Below are positions 1 to 12,200 of a stretch of DNA of 64,000 nucleotides, piece by piece. Position numbers and translations under genes: made by a program. This stretch comes from Xiphophorus maculatus (lineage: Eukaryota; Chordata; Actinopteri; Cyprinodontiformes; Poeciliidae). Each line of letters starts with the position of its first letter. Positions within the stretch are counted from its first letter, which is position 1. The notes beneath the pieces are model-generated. The model was not told the origin of the DNA. It worked only from the letters and a program-made list of their open reading frames with translations, and did no database searches. The stretch is taken from NCBI RefSeq assembly GCF_002775205.1, contig NC_036461.1:16898015-16962014 (forward strand), in the 5' to 3' direction.

Positions 1-303
1 GTCACAGAAAGAGATTACAGAGTCAATATAGCAAAATCTAAATAATTTATCCCAACATATATCACAGGGTTTTAATCCAGGGCATTATTCAATTTATTTT
101 GGGCTTTGCTTCCTATTATTGTTGCTTTTTTATTTTGGGGGCAAAAAATAAAACTGAGTAGAGTATTTACTATATGAACTTTCAAATTTTAATTACTAGT
201 TGCTTATCCTTATATTTAGCAACAGTGGCTAAGAAATCTGTGAATGGTGTGATCATGTTGACCCTGGCTCCTCTTTTTTTTGTTTCATGTAGAAAATATT
301 TTT

Positions 304-836
304 ACTAGGCTACACAATATTATCGGCATAATATTGGTATCGGCCGATATTAGCTGTAAAATTTAATATCGAACATCAGCCATTCTATCAAAAATAATTA
401 ATCGATATAAAAGGAGTTGTTTTTATATGACAGAAAAGTGACAATGATGCCTGCAGCACAACACAATGCCATAAGAAACTGTTAAGTATTAATGCACAAC
501 TGGTGTGCTTTTCACTTGTTGCTTGTGAACAGGTTGAGTTTAGTTTTGTGAAGATTTACAAATTTACACTGTTTGAGTGTTGTCATTGTCTTACAGAGAG
601 CAAATGTCATGAATAAATTTGACATTAAACATAATGTTAAAGTTAAAAGTGTTACATCATTTTCAGCCTCCTTTTTAGCATTTGTACTTGGTGGCAGAAT
701 AAATTGACAAAGAAAATGCATAAGAGAAAGAAGTGTAGGAAAAAAATATCAATATTGGTATCAATTATAAGCCAAACGAGTTTAAATATATCAACATATC
801 AGATATTGGCCAAAAATCCAATTTCGTGCCTCCCTA
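304..836. mobile_element. Probable non-autonomous DNA transposon, decayed
   Basis: Both ends carry the repeated 'ATATTGGTATC' and 'CGGCCGATATTAGC' type motifs in opposite orientation: 'aatattggtatcggccgata' near 333 and a degenerate mirrored copy near 745-830 that ends 'cgtgcctccctaa'. This matches my memory of a common fish miniature element built of repeated 'ATCGGC' units between 'agggatgcacgat' type ends. No open transposase remains. The boundaries are approximate, and I found no clean target duplication. Confidence 0.4.
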
Positions 837-3776
837 ATTTCATAGCATATTCCATTTTGACAACTCTGTAAAGTTACACTTGCTGAGTGTGTAAAAATAC
901 TGTATGCATTTTTTCTTTCAGGAAAAAGTGTGATTTCAGCACAGCTCCAACTCAAAAGACAAATCTCTAGCACAATTTATAACCAATTTATAACTGGAAA
1001 TATGCCATTTTGGATTGTGGTCCTTGCCAATCTTTTGCCACCAAATAGGATTCAGATATAACATTTAAGTACCGTAATTGAAACTAAATATCCTTTCCAA
1101 GTCTGAAAAGAGTCAACTAATGGCTACCAATACATGTGAGTCTGAGGTTAAAAGCATTGATTTGGCGGTTCTGAAGGCCCTTGGTCACACCACAGCCCTG
1201 ATCCAGAGCGCCATTTAATGCTGCTTACAACTTTAAAACAAATTGATCTTCCAACCAAACATCTTTTTGACACATGATATCGTGGCTCTGCATAGAGAAT
1301 GGAAATTCCTTGTCAGCACAAATATTAATTTGCAACCTGAAGAGAAGATGTTTGCATGGTCACTAAGATGTACTTTATTTTGGCCTGGAGTGCAAATATA
1401 ATTAACAACTGGCTCAGTTTAAAGCTATGAAAATACATCCAGTGTTTTCTTTGTTCATGCGGATGATTGGTTATTTTTAAACATAAACAGAGACAATATT
1501 GAATCAATAACCAGAGTTCATGCAGTGAAAGCAGCATTCTGTGTATGAGAATATGCAACTCTTCATATGGCATATTTGTATTAACACTGTAAATCCCTGA
1601 GACAGCTAATTATCAAGTTCTCTGTCATTTTGATTAAAAGACAGACACACACCCCCACCAACATCCTGGCAACAAAACTCCACAGAAGCAGTGTGGAAAC
1701 AGGGCACCATGGAAACAGAGTTCTTCCTCCGGGCATTTATGGATTCTGGGAGTTGGTGTTTAAACACAGAAACACAGACGATATGAGGTCCTGTATTAAT
1801 TAAGCAGAATGTCTCTTTTAGGTATAGACCATCAAAATTGATGATTTTCAAATAAGATTTTACTGAATTGCTTTCAAATTATTGAAAATACCAACAAAAG
1901 CTCATATTGTTACACTTTAATATGAGACACTTTAAATATAATACATTGCAAATATTCCACCCAGACCTGTGAAATACACTATAGTATTAACGTAATCATT
2001 CAATATCAACATAACAAATAGCTTAATAGACTATTGATGTGTTAGAGTCTGATACTCATGCACTGTTAAAAAAACAACACACATCATCGTGTAAGTTTTG
2101 TTTTTTTATCGAATATTTTAGTAAGTACAGAACTGTATTGTTTCTCTATTTTAAGATGTTGTGCCAACTAGGCATCAGTTTATGTGATTCTCAACCTAAA
2201 ACATAAAGTAAAAAGTAACAAAATTTTTATAGTATCTCAGTAATTGAGCAGAAGTTTGTTGTTTATACTTCTACATAACAGCAATATCCTAATGTAAGTT
2301 ATTTCAATCTTTAGTTTAAATGCTGTGACTGTGTTTTCCTAGAAACTTTCCAGGCAGGTGATTTTTTTTTTTCCTTTTAAGAAGGAAAAAGTGTTGAAGC
2401 CTCATGTCGGTCAACTGACTGGCTGTGGGCAGCAACATGTAGAGGAGGGGTAAGAATAGATTACTCTAGAGTTGAGAGTAACATAGAGAAATCTCCAGGC
2501 ATTTTATCACTTGGTCTTTGGACTTTACACAATCGGAATAGTGGTTTTGAAACTGTAACTTTTTAAAAAAATTTCAGCCAGGTGACCAGCAGGGTGCAGC
2601 ACAATGTGGGGGAGGGGCAGCATTGCATTGCTATGCTAAATTCAGAAAAATAAAAATTCTGTCACTTGTGAGAAACTGACATCTTATTAAATTACTTTAA
2701 ACCACATAATGTGAAAATTTAAAGTGCTGTCAGGATGATCTTCACTTTTTGGTTGTCAATTTCAATAACCAGCTAACTTCTAATGCCAGCTTGAGATGAA
2801 ACACAAATTCCTTGGTGTGTAGCGCAGAATCAACCTTTGTTATCTTTCATGAAGGCATCTATGACGCTAAGTATAATTACACAAAGATTCTCTATGTCGC
2901 TTTCCCACAAAACAACAAGTTGCTGTCTCAAATAAAGTCCACAAAATCTGTTATTTCAGGATTTGCAGTAACCCGTGATCTCTGTATCCACATTATGAAC
3001 CAGCTAAAAGGGCAAAATTAAGAGTACTTAGAAGCCACCAGCGGATTACATCCGTATGAAAGCCAGTTACTGAATGCCATCCAGCTACCGTCCATCTGAG
3101 AAATGAGAAGATGACAGCTCTGGTGTGTAACCCCGTGACCTACTGCATCATCTGCAGCCAGCATGATTGGGTTCTTCAAGAACAACTAACTGAAATTTAT
3201 ATCACAAGTTAGAAATTATAAGCTTGTCATCAAGCATTATTAAACTTAAGCAGTCGTGTTCATGACTTAAACATTTTTCTTGTGAGGTTGAGTGGCTGTC
3301 ATGTGATGCAACTGTAGATGTATGATTGTAATGGTTTAATTTATATAACTGCTTGTTTCTACAGATCTGGCAATAATCAAACCTGCGTGTGGCGAATTAA
3401 ATTAAACAGAAAAACCTGTGATTAATCACAGTTAATTGATGATTTAGCAAAGGTAGCTATTTTATTTTGTTCCCTTAAAATATCACTTAAAAACCACTTT
3501 TTATATTTCTGCAGGTTACATTTGATATTTAAACAAGTGCAACAAACAACAACAGCTGAAGAAATCTGTAAGAATAAAACATTTTTTAGGGCCTTAAAAA
3601 ATATAAAATACATAACAGAATTTAATGCAATTTTATTGTCTGAAATGTCTGATTTTTTTTCTTGCCAGACGTTCAGTAATTTTAAGGTAAGACGATTTTT
3701 GGGGATGTTGTTTCCGATATTTCAATGACTAAATACCCTAATTAATATTATAACTACGATTCCAGTTGCTCTAAAA
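837..3776. other. AT-rich non-coding stretch, no gene recognised
   Basis: Only short chance ORFs (under 85 codons) occur here, and none resembles a known protein. The part from about 3020 to 3180 is less AT-rich and less repeat-like than its surroundings and could hold conserved non-coding sequence, but nothing in it is diagnostic. Confidence 0.5.
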
Positions 3777-4002
3777 CAGGGATGTCAAACTCCAGTCCTC
3801 AAGGGCCGGTGCCCTGCAACTTTTAGATGTGCCTCTGCTGCACCACACCTGAATAGAATAATTAGGTCATTAGCAAGGCTCTGGAGAACTGATCTACACA
3901 AGGAGGAGATAATGTAGCCATTTCATTCCAGTGTTTTGTACCTGTGGCACATCTAAAAACTGTAGGACTGCGGCCCTCGAGGACTGGAGTTTGACACCTG
4001 TG
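3777..4002. mobile_element. hAT-type miniature inverted-repeat element, 226 bp
   Basis: The element starts CAGGGATGTCAAACTCC and ends with the inverted repeat GGAGTTTGACACCTGTG; the arms differ only near the tips. It is flanked by a perfect 8 bp direct repeat, CTCTAAAA, at 3769-3776 and 4003-4010. Eight-bp duplications and CA...TG termini are typical of the hAT superfamily. The inverted arms extend well inside ('ctccagtcctc...gaggactggag'). There is no coding capacity, so it would have been moved by a transposase supplied in trans. Confidence 0.85.
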
Positions 4003-4010
4003 CTCTAAAA

Positions 4011-5459
4011 GAAACTGCAAAACAAGCAACGGTGTAAAATGAGAAGGAATTTTTTTTTTTAAATGAAGACAGAGACAAGAGAGCTACCAGAAGGGGGGGG
4101 AGAGACTAACTGGTTGGGTGAGATGAAGGAGCACCGAGTGAGTGGACGCAAGGAGACAAGGAGAGGGAAAGAAGCAAAGCTGATGGAGCTCCTGAGCAGA
4201 ACAAATGTGTTCAGAGCTGCTGAATATAGGTCACACATCTCCAGTGACGGTTTCCCTCCCTCTACTGAACCAGTTTCCTGCAGAAGCTACACTTTACATC
4301 AAAGATTATTATATTCAATCTGCATCAAAACAGACTCTTCTGAATTCCCCCTTTATAATGCCATTTAGAGAAAAAAAACACACAAAAAGCATGCTTGGAT
4401 ATTTGCAAGAATATTAGTTTCAGCTTAGTATTTAACACGCATGTGTTTTATAACCATATAATATATATTTCTCCACAAAGTAATCATTTTAGTGGATTTA
4501 TATACCTTTGTATATGATGACATTTTGTTTTGTTTCACAACATAAAGGACAGAAGACAGAGGGATGTTTAATACAAACCGGCTGATATAAAGTCTGTTGT
4601 ACGTTTGTGCATGTTGGTTTCTGGCACTACTGCTAATGCCAAATGTGCCCCAGAGACTAAATATTATCTACGTTAGTCAAACAGAGGGTCCCTCTTGAAA
4701 GCCCATCTGTTTACTGTACAATACACACCTGGCATCTGCACATAGACTCAGGAATATTTCCAGTCTAACTGAAGCTTCTTCGTTGGAAAGGTTTAGTTAA
4801 AAGCTCACATTTCGATTTGCATCATTTCAATCAGTCACAAATTCCTATTTGCACTTAGTGCACATGTGGATGTTATTTTGGTAAATTTGTAGAATAATAA
4901 ACACATGAATCAATAGTAAGAGATTTAAAATTCCTAAAATAACTTTTTACCTTTTTTTCAATCTGTCAGGTGGAATCCACTGAAGATTTTGAGGTAGCAT
5001 GCCTAAATAAAAGTTTAAATTTCCCACTTGTGGGACTAATAAAGGATTGTCTTATTTTAACTTAACCAAAAGCCATAAAGGAATATAAACAACAGCCACT
5101 TTCTTAGGTAATCTTTGATAGCGTCTTTTAGATGTCTTCAGCGTATTAGTTTGATAATATCAAACAAGTACTGCAGATTGGTCAGCTTCACACCCATGAT
5201 GTAAATCTCCCTTTTTCTGTGATCTTGAAGGTGCTTTACTGGATAGAGAAAGATCTGGTAACTGAGGACGGCATTGGAGAACAGTGAGCTCAACATGTAC
5301 AGAAAACCAGTTTGAGATGTTTGAGCTTTGTGACATTAAGAATCCTTGTTGGGAGTAACAATCGAAAGATTGGTACACTGGACAGCACCAATCATCTAGT
5401 AGGCTGTAGCATTTAAGCAAAATATGCCAACAAATTCTCTCTCTACATTCTGAACATTG
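4011..5459. other. Non-coding stretch, no gene recognised
   Basis: A 101-codon ORF at 4063-4368 starts in a purine-rich run and has no recognisable domain, so I treat it as chance. Nothing else in the stretch is supported. Confidence 0.45.
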
Positions 5460-5940
5460 CAGCTGAATTAATCAAATTAGGCGACGGTTTTCCAGTCTGT
5501 AGTTACTTAACAGGGGTGGCACCTAGTGGGGTCTCCTGCTGCTGTAGCCCTTCTGCTTAAAGGTTAGACATCTCGTCCATTCAGAAAGGGTATTCCAAAT
5601 GCTTTGATTGAAACAATTAGCTGCCGTTGCCTTTTTAATCATCTCAAACAAATTTGCACATTTTCCTCTGACCTTTGACATCAACAGCACACTTCCATCC
5701 ACACAACTGCTGCTCACTGGATGTACTCCTCTTTTTCTGACCATTCTCTGTAAACCTGAGAGGTAACAGTGAGAGAAAAAACCCAGTAGATCAGCAGTTT
5801 TTGAAATGCTTAGAGCAGCCAGTCTGGCACCAATAACCAGGCCATGTTTAAGGTAATTTAAATCCTCTTCCTTCCACCCCATTCTGATGCTCAGTATCAT
5901 TTTCTGCAAGTTATCTTCATCAAGCACTTTCTCCACACTA
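5460..5940 (-). mobile_element. Tc1-like transposase, N-terminal fragment
   Basis: On the minus strand 5936-5523 translates to 137 residues with the N-terminal DNA-binding half of a Tc1/mariner-type transposase. The first helix-turn-helix lies around 'ALSISKTADLLGF' (residues 41-53), a second region contains 'RGKCANLFEMIKKATA', and the frame reaches the 'YSSRRPH' linker that precedes the catalytic domain in many fish Tc1 elements. The DDE catalytic half is absent, since sequence after 5523 no longer matches. It is a truncated dead copy. Family assignment rests on remembered fish Tc1 sequence, not a database search. Confidence 0.75.
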
Positions 5941-6929
5941 TTTTACATACATCATATTATATATGTTACGTCCTCGCCTTGGTTCCTCCCGCTTGGTGTC
6001 ACCGTAGAATTTTAGTAACCTATTACGGATGGATTAGATTTAATATTTTTCACCAAACTGCTTTCTCCAACTTATAAAGCATATCTAAACAAACCTACTT
6101 TCATATTAGAAACTTTTTATTTGTTTTAAAGTGCCACTAAGTTGGAGACTTAACCACTGTCTGTTTTGACACATATGCAGTTGCCCCAGGTGGCATTAAA
6201 AAGCAGCAAAGACAAGATTTTAAAAAATATTTTGAGAGCTCTGAACAAGTTTTCTATTGCTTTCATGTGCAGCAATCCCCCCGCATGAAGGCCTGCACTT
6301 ACAGTGTACTTTGTTTTAAATCTGCCATATTCCACCCCAAACCAACCCAGTTTGAAAAAATGGTGATTATACAGTAGTTTAATGCCACCTGACATTTCAT
6401 GCTTGACTGGCGGGCCAGCCATCACATTTTCTGCCTGGGTGAGAACAACAGGGGGCCGGGTTCAGCTGTTCATCCTCTCTGGTTTTAGGGAATAGAGCCA
6501 AATGGAGTCCTGCAAAGGTATTAGACGGTGCAGCGAAGAGAGGGAATAATCAGAGTCAAACTAAGTGGAGTCAGGACGGACTACTTCACTCAGTGCTCAG
6601 TCTTGCTGCATGAAATTAGGCTTGTGGGTATCAAATATGCAGCCTATGCAGGACTCCATCATAACTCAATGAGTCTGTCCATTTTCAGATCTCACAGAAG
6701 CTTTCAGCATGTGCTGTTGGGGCTGCAGAGCTGATTATGTGGTGGTCTGCAAATCAATGCTGGGATCAATATATATTACAGACGAACTGATGGGAAATGA
6801 AACGGCAGAGATGGTCGTTGCATTTTGCTGTGGCCGTATGACGACTCAAAGGTCTTTGATGGTCAGCCATATTTTACTGTTTAGCATTATCAGAGAAGGG
6901 ACTGCAGACAGGTGATAGCTCTGACACTT
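5941..6929. other. Non-coding stretch, no gene recognised
   Basis: Short ORFs on both strands (68-91 codons) have no recognisable domains, and the base composition is unremarkable. I see nothing that supports a gene or a defined repeat. Confidence 0.45.
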
Positions 6930-8140
6930 ACAAAACCTTAGCAATAGCAACTATGATCTGCTTTCTTGTCCCAGATGCAGAAGGGCATCCCCACAGCATG
7001 ATGCTGACACCATGTGAGCCTGCATTTGTCATAGACTAAAAATTGCCAAACCAAAGCGTTGTCTGCCACATGTTCGCTTTATACCCTACATAACCTGTGG
7101 CACACTTGGAATAATTTTGGCTTTCTTTAAATAGAGGTTTTCTTTTTGCCTCTTTATCTTAAAGACCTGAGCTGAAGGGTCTTTGTAGCTCCTCCAAAGT
7201 TAGCACTACCTGGTTTAGTGCAATCCAGCTAAGTCCAATAAATTCAAAGCCGCAAAAGCTAAATCACCTCTTAATAAAAATGACATCCGTTTTTATAGAG
7301 CGAATCGGTAAAAAAATATTAAATTAGATATTCACTATTTAATTTCTATTTTTATTTTCATAAAGAAGAAAATACAGTTTTACAAAAAAATATAAACATT
7401 TTCTTCGATCGACCAATCTGTGTTTTTGTTGTTCTTTATGAAAAATTGTATCAAAAAATAAGATAGTTTGGAAAAAATAAATAAATACAAATTTGGTGCA
7501 CCATTAGTTTAATTCCATTGAGGAGACTCTGTGCAAATTTTGTATGGACACAGAATAAAACTAGCTTTTTAAAATCACTTTTAGTTTTACTAACATTGCT
7601 CAGTGAAGGCTGCAGCCCCTTGGTCTAGATGGAAGGCCACATTCTGGTCCACAGTTCTTCCATACTCTTTTCATTGTTGGGTGAGTGTTTGATCAGTGCT
7701 CTGTGACATTAACAATCTCCCATAGAACCAAATCCTAACCCTGCTTTAAATTTTACCACAGCTTTATTACATCCGGAGATTTCTGCTCTGTTCCTTGGTC
7801 TTTATGATGCTGTTTGTTCACTAATGTTCCCTAACAAACCTCTGAGGTCTTCACAGAACAGCTGCATTTATAATGAGACTTAATTACACAAATGTGCACT
7901 CTATTTAATAAAAAGGTGATGTCTGCAGGCAATTGGCTGCACTGGATTTTATGTAGGGGCAATTTAGTAAAGGGGTCAAATACAAGCGTACACCACCCTT
8001 TTCAAATTATTATTGGGGGCCGGGGGGATACCATGAATCTCTTACACTCTTTCACTTGATAATTTTGCACTAGTTTGTGTTGATCTGTCCAACAAAATCC
8101 CAATAAAAAAATACGGAGGTTTGTGGCTGGGAAAATGTGG
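6930..8140 (-). mobile_element. Decayed near-full-length Tc1-like element
   Basis: Read on the minus strand this stretch follows the order of a fish Tc1-like element. A terminal-repeat-like region lies near 7975-8140, and the 5' leader around 7830-7960 reads in plus 'ggtcttcacagaacagctgc'. The helix-turn-helix region follows, then 'agctcctccaaagttag' near 7189 and the catalytic-region motif 'catccccacagcatgatgct' near 6986. Many indels and stops destroy the frame. The segment at 7260-7560 is AT-rich and may be a later insertion. Limits are approximate. Confidence 0.6.
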
Positions 8141-9066
8141 AATTCATCTACACAACCAGCCGCACATACTTAGAGATTGCATGACATCACTGCCAAAGTC
8201 ACAAGCATTTAAACCCATATCAGATTAACTTAAAGTGGGATGGAGTGTCTGGGGTGGGGAGGGGGGTAAGTAGCTTGGAGAGGACAGATACTGGCAATGA
8301 GTAAGACTGCTTTTCATGAGTGGGTGATACAGAGCGAAGTAACAAAGGTAGGGTGGCATGTTTCACCCAAGTGAACGACGGCATAACTTAAACAAAGCTG
8401 GATTTATTCATTTTAATTCATTTGAAAACTTACTTTTCATTGAATGACTGGGCCTATTGTTCAATGATACCAATTGGTACATTCCATCTACACTAACAAT
8501 CCATCCCCCTCCTCCTCCTCCGTTCTCCTGAACCAAACCATACCCACCCATGGATCCCCCTACCATCCCATTTACGGCCCATTCAAATCTTCTCTCTTCT
8601 GTATATTCTGAGACGACTGTTGCTAATCACCACCGCTCTCTGCCTTTCCTTCACAGATTGGATTTAATCCGAAAGCTTTATGGATGCAAAAGCCAGAGCC
8701 AGCCCTCCTTTGGCCAATTTTCCTGCGCTTCATTTGCCCTGACTCCACCGACTGCCAGGCCTTGACGCTCTGCAGTGATAATAAAATGAATCAAGCGCTT
8801 TATTAACAACACGTGTGAAGATCTACAACTCGATGCAGTTATGTTTTTGTTTTTCTTCTTCTCTGCTTTCGTAAGGGAGAAGGTGACGAGCGGTACCGAC
8901 TCCAACACCTGCCACAAACATGACGTGAATCAGAATGCAAAACGAAGGGGGAGAGGCAACTCGCAACGCATCTCGCAGCAGCCTGTAAACCAGCATCGAT
9001 GCGAATGCATGCGAAATGCATTAATGTTTATCTCCGACGCAATGACACAGATTCGGAAAGGCTCAC
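8141..9066. other. Non-coding stretch next to a CpG-rich region
   Basis: Repeat content is low and CpG density rises toward 9060. If the candidate minus-strand exon at 9067-9087 is real, this is the start of its first intron. No plus-strand coding exon could be supported. Confidence 0.4.
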
Positions 9067-9087
9067 CTCTGTGAAAAACGACTCCAT
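9067..9087 (-). CDS. Candidate first coding exon of an unidentified minus-strand gene
   Basis: On the minus strand an ATG in good context (GACGGGATGG) opens seven codons reading MESFFTE, which end exactly at a strong donor, GAG|gtgagc. Upstream on the minus strand (9088-9240) the DNA is CpG-rich and has an ATTGG box at 9170-9174, as expected of a vertebrate promoter and 5' leader. The rest of the gene would lie to the left, beyond 8.9 kb of intron or outside the window; I found no second exon. I do not recognise the peptide and propose no function. A chance ATG-donor pair in a CpG island is the alternative. Confidence 0.35.
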
Positions 9088-9240
9088 CCCGTCTGCTCCT
9101 CCCAGACGACGCGCGCCCGGCCCGGCTGAGCGCACACACCGGCTCCGCTGTCGGGTGCGCAAATTTCACCAATGGGCAGGCGCACGTGTGTGTGTGTGGG
9201 TGTGTGTGTGTGTGTGTGTGTGTGTCAAGATGGGGGGGAA
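9088..9240 (-). promoter_or_regulatory. CpG-rich candidate promoter and 5' leader
   Basis: A local CpG-dense block contains 'gacgacgcgcgcccggcccg' (9104-9123) and 'cgcacacaccggctccgctg'. A CCAAT box in plus orientation (ATTGG on minus) lies at 9170-9174. The surrounding DNA is AT-rich, so the block stands out. The minus-strand reading is inferred from the adjacent exon candidate. Confidence 0.4.
9185..9225. repeat. (GT)n microsatellite
   Basis: About 20 GT units, interrupted once by GGG near 9198-9200. ORFs called through it on either strand are products of the repeat. Confidence 0.95.
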
Positions 9241-12200
9241 GGTGGCGATGGCTCCGTGTTTCTGTTTCCCATTCACCAGTCAGAATATGTCTCGATTGAT
9301 CATAGATGTGTACTCCCAGGGCGCTATGCGCAAAGAGAGACACTTGAGGCAAATCCAAAGAGGCTGTGATGAAAGTCAATTAAAAATAAAATAAAAAATG
9401 TCCACACCGGGGATCCGTCTTAGGGAGCGCTAATTGAAGCAAGCGCCTTTTTCCAGGTCTGCCTCTTTAAAATGACCCAGAATGTGTGCGATTGTAGGTG
9501 TTGGAGTGTGTGGATGTGTGAGGATGCGCGCATGGATGTGAAACAGGACCAGTCCACGGATGAGCTTGAAACTATGCACCGCACACACCGGCGGGGCGGT
9601 GCAGACTCAGCCTCCTTCAATACAGAGACAGCATGAAGGAGGAAACTACAAACCTAAATGTTTTGCAGTTTGAACAACTGTTTCAAACCCAGTTTAAAAA
9701 AAGCAGCTGTTTCAAAACACTTTCTGACACTGTGATTTCACAGGAAAAGAGTTGACGAGGATCTGTTTGTCACTAATAAATTAGTGAAATCAGAAAGTGT
9801 GGATTTTTTTATATCTCTGCCACTGAGTGATTTTCATCAGAGACCTTTCATGATTTCTCCTCCTCTGCTCACTCTAACACTGAATGTATTAAGCTGGCTG
9901 GGGTTGTGGACTGAGCATTAGGGGACATGTAAGATAACTGTGGAGGTCAGACATGAGCGCTTGGGTTCATGGTTGTGAGTTTTGTGTCCTTGCACAAATT
10001 TATGGAATCAAATGTGGCTAAACTTACCACCAAGCATTGTGCACATGTATCTCAATGAGGTCTGAGTGAGTGTGTGAGCAGACATCGTATGTTGCATGTG
10101 CTAAAAGGCATCACTCACGACGCCACGGGCAATCAGTTTTACGACCGCAGGGTCCATAAATCTCTCCTCGTTTATTGCTCTCCTCATCCAGTTTCTCGCC
10201 TTCTGTGAACCCCCTTGTCTTTCACTGCAGGCACATCCATTAAAGGATGTTAGAGAAAGCATGCTATTATTTAAAAAATAGAAGAAAAACCCTCCTGGTG
10301 AAATGGCTGTAATAATAATCAACTACTCGTTTTAATATCTAACTGGGAAAGCCAGACAACACTGCCCAAGTTCTAGGAGATAAGTCTGACTTCTCTAAAT
10401 TATTAGAAAAATTTCGAGGCTTGTGCCGTTTCAATTTTGTTCACATTGGGATGACTTTACTGATGATTTGACACATCATATTACTGTTAGTTTTTCTTAA
10501 AATAGACATTTGTGCACATTTTTATGTGTTCTTTCGTATTTTTGTTTTAACCCCTGAGTCAGGTTGTGGCAAAAGATGTAAAAAACAAAAAAATAACATG
10601 TAATGAAGCAAGAATCACATCTATTTTCTGTTACACAGATAAACGAGTGAAGACAATGAGAAAAGAAATAACTTGCCTTTTACCATGGGAAAACCTTCAG
10701 GACAAAAAGACTCAGGGAGGAAGGTTGTCTAGCCAGGTAAGGATTGAAGTTGAAAGAAAAAGACAACGAAAAGAAGGATATGTTCAGCCCTGGAGATTCA
10801 GACACAAAGAAAAGTAAAGGGAGCACAAATATAAGTTACAGTATAGAGAAATACAATTACACTGAACATTTTACAATTGCCACATTAAAGCATCACCTAA
10901 GACTATTTTTTTCAGAAACAAAGGTTTACAGCTAAAACATGAGAATATCAGACTTTTGAATCCACCCTGGAAAAGTAATATGAAAGGTCCTTTTACTTTT
11001 TGAAGGTTTTTATTGACAGACCTTAGTCATACAACGATTTGTGCATATTATTTCCTTATTTAGAATTTTCTAATTAATGAAAATTAAAATACAAGAAAAA
11101 CCTTTATTTGTGAGCTTGTATCGGAAGGTCTACTTGATTTATTTTAAAGTCTCTTAAAACATTTAAAGCTGTGCATCACTCACTCAATCGAAATGAAAAA
11201 AACTGTCTTACTGTAAACAAATTGCTTTACAGTCAAATTTTGCATGTGAAAGAGAAAAATAAATATAACGATGGGTGACTTTTGTTTGTGTCCACCAGGG
11301 AGCAATCAATCTCACAATGTGATGACCTTTAAACTTCAAACGTCTTCAAAGTTTTAACATTTCAAATAGCATTGTGTTGTGATGAGGGGTCTCTGATTAA
11401 CCTTTGATGGCCTGCTTTTAAACGGTTATTAGTATCTTCCAATTGAAAGCTGCATAATTAAACACTAGATTTGTCTTTTATAAGATTTTTTAAAATGCTG
11501 CAGAGGGTGCAGGGTGCCAACAGGATCCAAAGATCCAAGGTTTAGGCAACCATGTGGGATGTCTTATTTTTGCTATTTGATGCAAATATGTAAATAATTA
11601 AACATTAATTAAAATGTTTACCTGAACCAGGAAATATGCTGCTAAAAATACATATTTACGTTTGTCCCTCAATTACAAATTTTGGATTGTTTAAATACGT
11701 ACATGAAGGTATTACAGTTGGGTCTACCTAAGAGGCACCAGCATTCAAATGAAAACAAGCAATGATTAAACTTAAGTTTAAGGTAAATAGTCCAACATGA
11801 ACTGCATTGAGATTTTGTCATATGCAGGAAAGGGTTTAATCTAATTAAACTGCTTGTAAAGATGATCTCATCCCAATTCCCTAATCTATGAAGCACCCCC
11901 TACATACATACATGCCACACCCTGCCCCCACCCTTCTGCACCCCTCCCCTCCACTGCCCCACCCTCAGCTTTTATAGCACCATGACAGTCATTGGACCAA
12001 ATCAAGTCGGAGAGCAACCCCCATAATTCCCAACAGGCTGGAAGGTAATTTAATCAGCCAACCATAGACTGCAGCAGCGCACACATGCTCATACACACAC
12101 ACCCAGACCTATGAGTTTAAAATTACTCATCTATTGTGAGCACAAAAAAAGAAAGGATAGTCCGAATAATTAATATATTAACTTACAAGATGTATTACTT

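Noticed and set aside
5160..5420. 86-codon minus-strand ORF
   Set aside because: No recognisable domain and no splice context; it is next to transposon debris.
8999..9394. Overlapping ORFs of 65-149 codons on both strands near 9.0-9.4 kb
   Set aside because: They run through the (GT)n microsatellite and CpG-rich DNA, giving CVCVCV and HTHTHT runs with no domain.
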